A stretch of DNA of 64,000 nt from Streptomyces shenzhenensis. GTDB lineage: Bacteria; Actinomycetota; Actinomycetes; Streptomycetales; Streptomycetaceae. A program made the translations under genes and the position numbers. The stretch is taken from positions 310,001 to 374,000 of the forward strand of contig NZ_PENI01000004.1 of the NCBI RefSeq assembly GCF_003688995.1, given 5' to 3'. Below are positions 53,843-61,749 of this stretch, piece after piece. Every line of letters begins with the position of its first letter. Positions within the stretch are counted from its first letter, which is position 1. The notes beneath the pieces were generated by a model. That model did not search any database, had not been told where the DNA came from, and saw only the letters and a list, made by a program, of their open reading frames with translations.

Positions 53843-55075
53843 ATGCCTTCCGCTCTTCCCGATGGTGAGCCCGTCCCCGTCGACGGCGCGTTGCCCGCGT
53901 CCGCGCTCGCCGGGGCCGCCGGCCGGCCCCTCGGGTTCTATCTGCACGTCCCGTACTGCGCGACCCGCTGCGGATACTGCGACTTCAACACCTACACCGC
54001 CACCGAACTGCGCGGCACGGGCGGAGTGCTCGCCTCCCAGGAGAACTACGCGGACACCCTGACCGACGAGATCCGGCTGGCCCGCAAGGTGCTCGGCGAC
54101 GACCCGCGCGAGGTCCGCACGGTCTTCGTCGGCGGCGGCACGCCGACCCTGCTGGCCGCGGACGACCTCGTGCGGATGCTGGGCGCGATCCGCGCCGAGT
54201 TCGGGCTCGCCGCGGACGCGGAGATCACGACGGAGGCGAACCCCGAGTCGGTCGACCCGGCCTACCTCGCCACCCTGCGGGAGGGCGGCTTCAACCGGAT
54301 CTCCTTCGGCATGCAGAGCGCGCGCCGGCACGTGCTGAAGATCCTCGACCGTACCCACACCCCGGGCCGCCCGGAGGCATGCGTCGCCGACGCGCGGGCG
54401 GCCGGCTTCGAGCAGGTGAACCTGGACCTGATCTACGGCACGCCGGGGGAGTCGGACGACGACTGGCGGGCATCGCTCGACGCGGCGCTCGGCGCGGGCC
54501 CCGACCACATCAGCGCGTACGCCCTGATCGTCGAGGAGGGCACCCGGCTCGCCCGCCGCATCCGCCGGGGCGAGATCCCGATGACCGACGACGACGTGCA
54601 CGCGGACCGCTATCTGATCGCGGAGGAGGCCCTTGCCGCGGCCGGTTTCGATTGGTACGAGGTGTCCAACTGGGCCACCTCCGCCGCCGGCCGCTGTCTG
54701 CACAACGAGCTGTACTGGCGCGGCGCCGACTGGTGGGGCGCGGGCCCGGGCGCGCACTCCCACGTGGGCGGGGTGCGCTGGTGGAACGTGAAGCATCCGG
54801 GGGCGTACGCGGCGGCGCTGGCGGCGGGCCGAACGCCGGGCGCCGGGCGGGAGATCCTGTCCGACGAGGACCGCCGGGTGGAGCGGATCCTGCTGGAACT
54901 GCGGCTGCGGGAGGGCGTACCGCTGGAAGTCCTGCGGGAGACGGGCCTCGCGGCGGCGCGCCGGGCGCTGGCGGACGGGCTGCTGGAGCGGGGGCCGTAC
55001 GAAACGGGGCGCGCGGCGCTCACGCTGCGGGGCCGGCTGCTGGCGGACGCGGTGGTACGGGACCTGGTGGACTGA
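53843..55075 (+). CDS. hemW: Radical SAM heme chaperone HemW
   Basis: The 410-residue radical SAM protein, related to oxygen-independent coproporphyrinogen oxidase, inserts heme into membrane proteins in other bacteria. The cluster motif is LHVPYCATRCGYCDFNTY (C-x3-C-x2-C), followed by VFVGGGTPTLL, TTEANPESVD, RISFGMQS, DLIYGTPGES and the HemW-type C-terminal domain. ATG 53843 lies seven bases after GACAAT (leaderless pattern); ATG 53834 is an alternative. hrcA follows two minus-strand genes further on, a common conserved vicinity (hemW-hrcA-dnaJ). Confidence 0.93.
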   Translation: MPSALPDGEPVPVDGALPASALAGAAGRPLGFYLHVPYCATRCGYCDFNTYTATELRGTGGVLASQENYADTLTDEIRLARKVLGDDPREVRTVFVGGGTPTLLAADDLVRMLGAIRAEFGLAADAEITTEANPESVDPAYLATLREGGFNRISFGMQSARRHVLKILDRTHTPGRPEACVADARAAGFEQVNLDLIYGTPGESDDDWRASLDAALGAGPDHISAYALIVEEGTRLARRIRRGEIPMTDDDVHADRYLIAEEALAAAGFDWYEVSNWATSAAGRCLHNELYWRGADWWGAGPGAHSHVGGVRWWNVKHPGAYAAALAAGRTPGAGREILSDEDRRVERILLELRLREGVPLEVLRETGLAAARRALADGLLERGPYETGRAALTLRGRLLADAVVRDLVD

Positions 55076-55114
55076 TCACCCGGGAGACCAGCGAGTTCGC
55101 CGCTCACGAGAACG

Positions 55115-55924
55115 TCAGACGTCATCGCCGGCCGTGACGAAGTCGATCAGTTCCTCCACTTTCCCCAGCAGCTCCGGCTCCAGGTCCCGGTACGACCGCA
55201 CCCGTGACAGGATCCCCTGCCACGCCGCACCCGTGTTCTCCGGCCAGCCGAGCGCCCGGCACACGCCCGTCTTCCAGTCCTGGCCGTGCGGTACTTTCGG
55301 CCATCCCGCGATGCCCAGTGACGAAGGCTTGACCGCCGCCCAGATGTCGATGTAGGGGTGACCGACCACCAGCGCGTGCTCGCTGGTCACCGACTCGGCG
55401 ATGCGCCACTCCTTCGTACCGGGGACCAGATGGTCCACCAGGACGCCGAGCCGCGCGTCCGGACCCGGCGCGAACGAGGCCACGATGGCCGGCAGATCGT
55501 CCACGCCCTCCAGGTACTCCACGACCACGCCCTCGATGCGCAGGTCGTCGCCCCACACCTTCTCGACCAGCTCCGCGTCGTGCCGGCCCTCGACGTAGAT
55601 CCGCCCGGCACGGGCCACGCGCGCGCGTGCGCCGGGGACGGCGACCGAACCGGATGCCGTACGGGTGGGGCGTACCGGAGCCGACGACGGGCGCACCAGC
55701 GTCACCACCCGGCCCTCCAGCAGGAAACCGCGCGGCTCCAGCGGGAAGACGCGGTGCTTGCCGAAGCGGTCCTCCAGGGTGACCGTGCCCGCCTCGCAGC
55801 GGATCACCGCGCCGCAGAAGCCGGTGCCGGGCTCCTCCACCACCAGACCGTTCTCGGCCGCGACCTCGGGGACGGGCTTGGGCTTCTTCCACGGCGGCGT
55901 CAGGTCCGGTGAGTACGGGCGCAT
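55115..55924 (-). CDS. DUF3097 family protein
   Basis: The 269-residue protein matches the actinobacterial DUF3097 pattern: RPYSPDLTPPWKKPKPVPEV at the start, FCGAVIRCEAGTVTLEDRFGKHRVFPLEPRGFLLEG. A core with IYVEGRHDAELVEKVWGDDLRIEGVVVEYLEGVDDLP resembles a Toprim-like fold with conserved E and D residues. Then come GVLVDHLVPGTKEWRIA and HPYIDIWAAVKP. The Toprim-like core suggests a nuclease or topoisomerase-like activity on nucleic acid, but this is unproven. TATCGT lies seven bases before the ATG on its strand (leaderless pattern). Confidence 0.82.
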   Translation of the reverse strand: MRPYSPDLTPPWKKPKPVPEVAAENGLVVEEPGTGFCGAVIRCEAGTVTLEDRFGKHRVFPLEPRGFLLEGRVVTLVRPSSAPVRPTRTASGSVAVPGARARVARAGRIYVEGRHDAELVEKVWGDDLRIEGVVVEYLEGVDDLPAIVASFAPGPDARLGVLVDHLVPGTKEWRIAESVTSEHALVVGHPYIDIWAAVKPSSLGIAGWPKVPHGQDWKTGVCRALGWPENTGAAWQGILSRVRSYRDLEPELLGKVEELIDFVTAGDDV

Positions 55925-55958
55925 TCGGATGACGATAGGAGAAAGCGCGGGCGGACGA

Positions 55959-56681
55959 TCACGACACGCCGAAACGCGCCGCCAGCGCGTCGCGCTGCCC
56001 GCGGACGAAGGCCGCGTCCACCACCGCACCGTGACCGGGCACGTACAGCGCGTCCGGGCCGCCCAGGGCGAGCAGCCGGTCGAGGGCGGCGGGCCAGCGG
56101 GACGGCATGGCGTCCGGGCCCGCCTGCGGCTCCCCGGACTCCTCGACCAGATCGCCGCAGAAGACGACCTCCGGGTCGCCGGGGACCAGCACCGCCAGGT
56201 CGTGCGCCGTGTGGCCGGGGCCCACGGCGGCCAGCAGTGCCTGCCGGCCGCCGCCCAGGTCCAGCGTCCGCTCGCCGTGGACCGGGTGGCGGGGTGGGAC
56301 CAGGGTGCGCGCCGCCTCGGCCGCGGTCCGCGCGTCCAGGCCGTTGCGGACCGCGTCCCGGCGCAGTTCGTCCCGCCCGTGGGCGAACACCGCGTCCACG
56401 CCGACCGCGGCGTACACCTCCGCGCCCGCGAACGCCGCCGCGCCGAAGACATGGTCGAAGTGGGGGTGGGTGAGCGCGAGATGCGTCACACCGTGGCCGG
56501 CGATCTCCTCGGCCCGCGCGCGCAGCCAGGCGCCCTCCGCGAGGCTGGACCCGGCGTCCACGACGAGCGCCGCGCCCGCCCCGAGGACCAGCCCGGCCGT
56601 GCAGTCCCACCCCGGCAGCCGGCACCGCCCCACCCCGGCGGAGACTCGCTCCCAGCCCGCCTCTTCCCAAGTCGCCCTCAT
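55959..56681 (-). CDS. Metallo-beta-lactamase fold hydrolase
   Basis: The 240-residue protein has the zinc motif [11 protein letters not shown] near residue 70, [14 protein letters not shown] near 150, VFCGDLVEE and [10 protein letters not shown]. The metal ligands of a two-zinc hydrolase are thus complete. No signal peptide. The gene lies 34 bases before the DUF3097 gene in the same direction; TAGCGT is six bases before its ATG. Substrate unknown. Confidence 0.88.
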   Translation of the reverse strand: MRATWEEAGWERVSAGVGRCRLPGWDCTAGLVLGAGAALVVDAGSSLAEGAWLRARAEEIAGHGVTHLALTHPHFDHVFGAAAFAGAEVYAAVGVDAVFAHGRDELRRDAVRNGLDARTAAEAARTLVPPRHPVHGERTLDLGGGRQALLAAVGPGHTAHDLAVLVPGDPEVVFCGDLVEESGEPQAGPDAMPSRWPAALDRLLALGGPDALYVPGHGAVVDAAFVRGQRDALAARFGVS

Positions 56682-56777
56682 GCGGCGACGCTAACGCCCA
56701 GGGGCCTTCGGGCACGATCCGGCGGGACCAGCCTTGCCCGGGGTGTACCCCACGGCCGTACACTGGGGCGGGGGAAG

Positions 56778-56804
56778 TTGGCACTCGCACGCTCAGAGTG
56801 CCAG
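56778..56804. promoter_or_regulatory. CIRCE operator of hrcA-dnaJ2
   Basis: TTGGCACTC (56778-56786) and GAGTGCCAG (56796-56804) are separated by nine bases, matching the CIRCE consensus TTAGCACTC-N9-GAGTGCTAA bound by HrcA. It lies 50 bases before hrcA and 13 after a TACACT box (56759-56764) with TTGCCC upstream. HrcA therefore represses its own operon until heat shock. Confidence 0.93.
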
Positions 56805-56854
56805 GCGACAGATCCGTGGGACCGCGGGGACGACTTGCTGGAGGTGGGCGCGCG

Positions 56855-57871
56855 ATGCTGAGTGAACGCAGGCTCCAGGTGCTGCGCGCCATCGTCCAGG
56901 ACTATGTCGGCACCGAGGAGCCGGTGGGTTCGAAGGCGCTCACCGAGCGGCACAACCTCGGCGTCTCCCCGGCCACGGTCCGCAACGACATGGCGGCGCT
57001 GGAGGACGAGGGGTTCATCGCCCAGCCGCACACCAGCGCCGGACGGATCCCCACCGACAAGGGTTACCGGCTGTTCGTGGACAAGCTCGCGGGCGTCAAG
57101 CCGATGACCGGGCCGGAGCGGCGCGCCATCCACAACTTCCTCGTCGGCGCCGTCGACCTCGACGACGTCGTGACGCGGACGGTGCGGCTGCTCGCGCAGC
57201 TGACCCGGCAGGTCGCCATCGTGCAGTACCCGTCCCTGACCCGCTCGACCGTGCGGCATGTGGAACTGCTCTCGCTCGCCCCCGCGCGCGTGATGCTCGT
57301 GCTGATCACGGACACCGGCCGGGTCGAGCAGCGGATGGTCGACTGCCCGGCGCCGTTCGGCGAGACGTCCCTGGCGGACCTGCGTGCGCGGCTCAACAGC
57401 CGGGTCGCGGGCCGCCGTTTCACGGACGTGCCGAACCTCGTCGAGGATCTGCCGGAGGCCTTCGAGGCCGAGGACCGCGGTACGGTCTCGGTGGTGCTCT
57501 CCACCCTCCTGGAGACGCTCGTCGAGGAGAACGAGGAGCGGTTGATGATCGGCGGTACCGCCAATCTGACCCGCTTCGGACATGACTTTCCCCTCACGAT
57601 CCGGCCGGTCCTGGAGGCCCTTGAGGAGCAGGTCGTGCTCCTCAAGCTGTTGGGCGAGGCGCAGGATCCGGGCGTGATGGTGCGTATCGGTCACGAGAAC
57701 GCCCATGAGGGACTCAACTCCACGTCCGTGGTGTCGGTCGGCTACGGTTCGGGCGGCGAGGCAGTCGCCAAGCTCGGCGTGGTCGGACCGACCCGCATGG
57801 ATTACCCGGGAACGATGGGAGCGGTACGCGCAGTGGCACGGTACGTCGGACAGATCCTGGCGGAGTCGTAG
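56855..57871 (+). CDS. hrcA: Heat-inducible transcription repressor HrcA
   Basis: The 338-residue repressor binds CIRCE elements in front of its own operon and of groE genes, and needs GroEL to fold. The N-terminal winged helix ([70 protein letters not shown]) is followed by GAF-like and inserted dimerisation domains with [10 protein letters not shown] and [13 protein letters not shown] 56855 has GGAGG upstream. The dnaJ start follows directly after its stop. Confidence 0.97.
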   Translation: MLSERRLQVLRAIVQDYVGTEEPVGSKALTERHNLGVSPATVRNDMAALEDEGFIAQPHTSAGRIPTDKGYRLFVDKLAGVKPMTGPERRAIHNFLVGAVDLDDVVTRTVRLLAQLTRQVAIVQYPSLTRSTVRHVELLSLAPARVMLVLITDTGRVEQRMVDCPAPFGETSLADLRARLNSRVAGRRFTDVPNLVEDLPEAFEAEDRGTVSVVLSTLLETLVEENEERLMIGGTANLTRFGHDFPLTIRPVLEALEEQVVLLKLLGEAQDPGVMVRIGHENAHEGLNSTSVVSVGYGSGGEAVAKLGVVGPTRMDYPGTMGAVRAVARYVGQILAES

Positions 57872-59008
57872 GTGGCCACGGACTACTACGCCGTTCTCGG
57901 CGTGCGCCGCGACGCGTCGCAGGAAGAGATCAAGAAGGCTTTCCGGCGGCTCGCACGCGAGCTGCACCCGGATGTCAACCCCGATCCGAAGACGCAGGAG
58001 CGCTTCAAGGAGATCAACGCCGCCTACGAGGTGCTGTCGGACCCGCAGAAGAAGCAGGTCTACGACCTCGGCGGCGATCCCCTCTCGCAGTCCGGCGGTG
58101 CCGGTGCGGGCGGCTTCGGCGCGGGCGGCTTCGGCAACTTCTCCGACATCATGGACGCGTTCTTCGGTACGGCGTCGCAGCGCGGGCCCCGCTCGCGCAC
58201 GCGGCGCGGCCAGGACGCCATGATCCGTATCGAGGTCGAGCTGGACGAGGCGGCCTTCGGCACGACGAAGGACATCCAGGTCGACACGGCGGTCGTCTGC
58301 AAGACCTGCAACGGCGAGGGCGCGGCGCCCGGCACCACCGCCCAGACGTGTGACATGTGCCGCGGGCGCGGTGAGGTGTCGCAGGTGACGCGGTCCTTCC
58401 TGGGCCAGGTCATGACCTCGCGCCCGTGCCCGCAGTGCCAGGGCTTCGGCACGGTCGTGCCGACGCCGTGCCCCGAGTGCGCGGGCGACGGCCGGGTGCG
58501 CTCGCGCCGGACGCTCACGGTGAAGATCCCGGCCGGTGTCGACAACGGCACCCGCATCCAGCTCGCGGGCGAGGGCGAGGTCGGCCCGGGCGGCGGGCCC
58601 GCCGGCGATCTGTACGTCGAGATCCACGAACTGCCGCACTCCACCTTCCAGCGCCGCGGCGACGATCTGCACTGCACGGTGACGATCCCGATGACGGCGG
58701 CGTCCCTCGGCACGAAGGTGCCGCTGGAGACGCTGGACGGCCTGGAGGAGGTCGACATCCGCCCGGGCACCCAGTCCGGCCAGTCGATCCCGCTGCACAC
58801 CCGGGGCGTGACCCATCTGCGGGGCGGCGGCCGGGGCGACCTCATCGTGCACGTCGAGGTGCAGACCCCGACCAAGCTCGACCCCGAGCAGGAGCGCCTG
58901 CTGCGCGAGCTGTCCAAACTGCGCGGCGAGGAGCGCCCCCAGGGCCAGTTCCAGCCGGGGCAGCAGGGTCTGTTCTCGCGACTGAAGGACGCGTTCAACG
59001 GGCGCTGA
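57872..59008 (+). CDS. dnaJ: Chaperone protein DnaJ (DnaJ2)
   Basis: Co-chaperone of DnaK. The 378-residue protein has the J domain with HPD at residues 30-32 ([11 protein letters not shown]), a Gly/Phe-rich linker, four zinc-binding repeats ([32 protein letters not shown]), the two substrate-binding beta domains and a C-terminal dimerisation part ending [18 protein letters not shown] 57872 immediately follows the hrcA stop, so the two genes are one heat-shock operon under CIRCE. The last codons are duplicated downstream (59055-59111). Confidence 0.97.
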   Translation: MATDYYAVLGVRRDASQEEIKKAFRRLARELHPDVNPDPKTQERFKEINAAYEVLSDPQKKQVYDLGGDPLSQSGGAGAGGFGAGGFGNFSDIMDAFFGTASQRGPRSRTRRGQDAMIRIEVELDEAAFGTTKDIQVDTAVVCKTCNGEGAAPGTTAQTCDMCRGRGEVSQVTRSFLGQVMTSRPCPQCQGFGTVVPTPCPECAGDGRVRSRRTLTVKIPAGVDNGTRIQLAGEGEVGPGGGPAGDLYVEIHELPHSTFQRRGDDLHCTVTIPMTAASLGTKVPLETLDGLEEVDIRPGTQSGQSIPLHTRGVTHLRGGGRGDLIVHVEVQTPTKLDPEQERLLRELSKLRGEERPQGQFQPGQQGLFSRLKDAFNGR

Positions 59009-59020
59009 CGTGAGCTGAGA

Positions 59021-59052
59021 GGTGCTGCCGGGGGTGCCCCCGGGCAGGCACC
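59021..59052 (+). terminator. Terminator of hrcA-dnaJ2
   Basis: GGTGCTGCCGGGGG and CCCCCGGGCAGGCACC form a strong, slightly imperfect stem twelve bases after the dnaJ stop. Confidence 0.75.
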
Positions 59053-59054
59053 GT

Positions 59055-59111
59055 CAGCCGGGGCGGCGGGGTCCGTTCTCCCGGTTGAGGGACGCGTTCC
59101 ACGGGCGCTGA
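59055..59111 (+). pseudogene. Decayed duplicate of the dnaJ2 3' end
   Basis: The frame reads QPGRRGPFSRLRDAFHGR and stop, a close copy of the last 18 residues of DnaJ ([18 protein letters not shown] and stop at 58952-59008), displaced by 103 bases. The copy lies after the terminator. The offset is not a multiple of three, and the intervening hairpin sequence is unrelated. It is best read as the remnant of a local duplication, perhaps of a former second dnaJ-like tail. Confidence 0.8.
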
Positions 59112-59165
59112 CGCACCCGGTTGCCGGAGGCCTATGCCAAGCGCAGGCCGGGTTCGGACTTGTTC

Positions 59166-59197
59166 GGAGGACGTGACAACATGCGGTCATGTCCTCC
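59166..59197. promoter_or_regulatory. Inverted repeat across the start codon of the nitronate monooxygenase gene
   Basis: GGAGGACGTGAC (59166-59177) and GTCATGTCCTCC (59186-59197) pair with one mismatch. The second arm contains the ATG at 59189, so the dyad could bind a repressor or, in RNA, hide the start codon and the GGAGG sequence. Confidence 0.5.
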
Positions 59198-60265
59198 GCA
59201 CTGACCGATCTCTGCCCACATCCGATCGTGCAGGCCCCCATGGCGGGCGGTGTCGCCGTCCCGCAGCTCGCCGCCGCCGTGTCCGAGGCCGGCGGGCTGG
59301 GGTTCCTCGCCGCCGGGTACAAGACCGCCGACGGCATGTATCAGGACATCAAGCAGTTGCGGGCGCTCACCGGCCGTCCCTTCGGTGTGAACGTCTTCAT
59401 GCCCCAGCCGGAGCACGCCGACGCGGCGGCCGTCGAGGTGTACGCGCACCAACTGGCCGGCGAGGCCGCCTGGTACGAGACCGAGCTCGGCGACCCGGAC
59501 GGCGGCCGTGACGACGGCTACGACGCCAAGCTGGCCGTGCTGCTCGACAACCCCGTCAAGGTGGTCTCGTTCCACTTCGGGGTCCCGAGCCCGGAGGCCC
59601 TCGAATCGCTGCGCCGGGCCGGCACCTTCACCCTGGTCACCGCGACCACCGCGGAGGAGGCCCTGGCCGTGCAGCGGGCCGGCGCCGACGCGGTGATCGC
59701 CCAGGGCGTGGAGGCCGGCGGCCACCAGGGCACCCACCGGGACATCCCGGAGAACGACGGCTCCGGCCTGGGACTGCTCGCCCTCGTCGCCCAGATCCGC
59801 GAGACCGTGGACATCCCGATCGTCGCCGCCGGCGGGATCATGCGGGGCGCCCAGATCGCCGCGGTCCTCGCGGCCGGGGCCGGCGCCGCCCAGCTCGGCA
59901 CCGCGTTCCTCGCCACCCCCGAGTCCGGCGCGTCCGCCGTGCACAAACAGGCCCTGACCAGCCCCCTGTTCGTCCGTACGGAGCTGACCCGGGCGTTCTC
60001 CGGCCGGCCCGCCCGCGGCCTGGTCAACCGGTTCCTGCACGAGCACGGCCCCTACGCCCCCGCCGCCTACCCCGAGGTCCACCATCTGACCTCGCCGCTG
60101 CGCAAGGCCGCCGCCAAGGCCGGTGACGCGCAGGGCATGGCGCTGTGGGCGGGCCAGGGCCACCGGATGGCCCGCGACCTGCCCGCCGGACAGCTGGTGG
60201 AGACCCTGGCGGCCGAACTCGACGCGGCCAGGACGGCGTTGTCGGCCGGGGACGACCCGCGATGA
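59189..60265 (+). CDS. Nitronate monooxygenase (2-nitropropane dioxygenase family)
   Basis: The 358-residue FMN-dependent TIM-barrel protein oxidises alkyl nitronates such as propionate 3-nitronate in characterised relatives. Motifs: IVQAPMAGGVAVPQLAAAVSEAGGLGFL at the N terminus, RPFGVNVFMP, VSFHFGVP, GADAVIAQGVEAGGHQGTH, PIVAAGGIMRGAQIAAVLAAGAGAAQLGTAFL and TRAFSGRPARGLVNRF. The stop overlaps the rsmE start by four bases. The ATG is inside an inverted repeat. Confidence 0.92.
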   Translation: MSSALTDLCPHPIVQAPMAGGVAVPQLAAAVSEAGGLGFLAAGYKTADGMYQDIKQLRALTGRPFGVNVFMPQPEHADAAAVEVYAHQLAGEAAWYETELGDPDGGRDDGYDAKLAVLLDNPVKVVSFHFGVPSPEALESLRRAGTFTLVTATTAEEALAVQRAGADAVIAQGVEAGGHQGTHRDIPENDGSGLGLLALVAQIRETVDIPIVAAGGIMRGAQIAAVLAAGAGAAQLGTAFLATPESGASAVHKQALTSPLFVRTELTRAFSGRPARGLVNRFLHEHGPYAPAAYPEVHHLTSPLRKAAAKAGDAQGMALWAGQGHRMARDLPAGQLVETLAAELDAARTALSAGDDPR

Positions 60266-61020
60266 CGGCGCCGGTGTTCGTGGTCGACTCACTGGACGGC
60301 GTGGCCGTGCCCGGCGGGGAGTTCGTGCTCGACGGTCCTGAGGGCCGGCACGCGGTGTCCGTGAAGCGGCTGCGGCCCGGCGAGGACGTCGTGCTCACCG
60401 ACGGGCGCGGGCGCTGGACCGAGGGCGTGGTCAAGGCCGCCGAGGGCAAGGACCGGCTGGTCCTCATGGACCTGGCGAGCGTCGTCGAGGAGCCCGTGGA
60501 GCAGCCCCGGATCACCGTCGTCCAGGCGCTCCCCAAGGGCGACCGGGGCGAGGTCGCCGTGGAGACCATGACCGAGGTCGGCGTCGACGCCGTCGTGCCC
60601 TGGCAGGCGGCCCGCTGCATCACCCAGTGGAAGGGCGACCGGGGTCTGAAGGCGCTCGCCAAGTGGCGCGCCACCGCCCGCGAGGCCGGCAAGCAGTCCC
60701 GCCGGGTGCGCTTCCCGGAGATCGCGGACGCGGCCACCACCCCACAGGTCGCCGCGCTGCTCGCCGACGCCGACCTCGCCGTCGTACTGCACGAGGACCG
60801 CGAGCACGGCAGCGAGCCGCTGGCCACCGCCGAACTCCCCACCGAGGGCGACATCGTGCTGGTCGTCGGGCCCGAAGGCGGCGTCTCCCCGGCGGAGTTG
60901 GCGCTCTTCGCGCAGGCGGGCGCGCGGCCGTACGTCCTCGGCCGCACGGTGCTGCGCACATCGACCGCCGGGACCGCCGCCGCGGCCCTGCTGCTGGGCC
61001 GCACCGGCCGCTGGTCCTGA
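60262..61020 (+). CDS. rsmE: 16S rRNA (uracil-1498-N3)-methyltransferase
   Basis: Methylates U1498 of 16S rRNA near the decoding centre. The 252-residue SPOUT protein has an N-terminal PUA-like part (HAVSVKRLRPGEDVVLTDGRGRW). The knot-forming C-terminal domain follows with GDRGEVAVETMTEVGVDAVVPW, LVVGPEGGVSPAELALFAQAG and VLGRTVLRTSTAGTAAAALLL. ATG overlaps the previous stop. The vicinity dnaJ-rsmE is conserved in bacteria. Confidence 0.95.
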   Translation: MTAPVFVVDSLDGVAVPGGEFVLDGPEGRHAVSVKRLRPGEDVVLTDGRGRWTEGVVKAAEGKDRLVLMDLASVVEEPVEQPRITVVQALPKGDRGEVAVETMTEVGVDAVVPWQAARCITQWKGDRGLKALAKWRATAREAGKQSRRVRFPEIADAATTPQVAALLADADLAVVLHEDREHGSEPLATAELPTEGDIVLVVGPEGGVSPAELALFAQAGARPYVLGRTVLRTSTAGTAAAALLLGRTGRWS

Positions 61021-61125
61021 CGGGCCGCCGGCCCCGGCCCACCGCCCGGCGCCGGACTCACACGAAGAGGTGACTGGCCGTTTGTGCCCTACCGCGGTGC
61101 CCAAGTCGGTGGCACTCTGCCCTCC

Positions 61126-61704
61126 ATGGGGGTATTCAGCCGGATTCGGCGTCGGCCGCGGGGCGCGCGGGTGACGGCCGCGGCGGGGCTCGCGGCGCTG
61201 GCCGTGGTCGGCGCGGTGGCCTGCCGGCCGGACGGCCTGAGCACCGCGACCGTCGTGTACACCACTGACAGAACCGCGACCGCGCGGCTGGCACAGCAGC
61301 ACATCGACGTGAGTTGGCTCAGCTGCACCGGCGGCGACGAGGGCAGGACGGCGGGCGGCACGGCGACCGGGCGGACACCGTCGCCCACCGAGAGCACGAT
61401 CATCTCCGTCGACTGCCAGGGACGGACCGAGGACGGCAAGGACATCACCGTCAAGGGCCGGATCACCAAGGCCGTGGACGGCGCCTGTGTGCGCGGCGAC
61501 CTGGTCGCCGCGGTGGACGGCAGACAGCGGTTCCACGTCAACGGCCTGGGCGACTGCAGTGCCACCCCCGCGCCGGCGTACACCCCGCCCGCCACCTACC
61601 GGCCCCCGAGCGGACCGCGGTCCGCCCCCACCGACACCGTGACCGTCACCCGCACCCTGTGGTGCCAGAGCGACCCCGGCTGCCGGCCGGTTGCGGGCAA
61701 GTGA
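61126..61704 (+). CDS. Secreted small protein with Pro-rich tail
   Basis: The 192-residue protein has a basic start (MGVFSRIRRRPRGARVT), a hydrophobic signal segment and VGAVACRPDG. The Cys could be a lipobox, but -3 is Ala, so a simple signal peptide is as likely. The mature part has a beta-like domain (TATVVYTTDRTATARLAQQHIDVSWLSC, IISVDCQGRTEDGKDITVKGRI, RFHVNGLGDC) with several Cys. It ends with a Pro/Thr-rich linker and LWCQSDPGCRPV. CACTCT is seven bases before the ATG; GTG 61084 is a longer alternative. Function unknown. Confidence 0.75.
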   Translation: MGVFSRIRRRPRGARVTAAAGLAALAVVGAVACRPDGLSTATVVYTTDRTATARLAQQHIDVSWLSCTGGDEGRTAGGTATGRTPSPTESTIISVDCQGRTEDGKDITVKGRITKAVDGACVRGDLVAAVDGRQRFHVNGLGDCSATPAPAYTPPATYRPPSGPRSAPTDTVTVTRTLWCQSDPGCRPVAGK

Positions 61705-61715
61705 TCCGAACCGGG

Positions 61716-61743
61716 TTCATCTGGGGCGTCGGGTGCATAGGGT
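61716..61743 (+). promoter_or_regulatory. Promoter of the tricorn-like gene (leaderless)
   Basis: TTCATC (61716-61721) and TAGGGT (61738-61743) are 16 bases apart. GTG 61750 follows six bases later without a Shine-Dalgarno sequence. Confidence 0.5.
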
Positions 61744-61749
61744 GATCGG

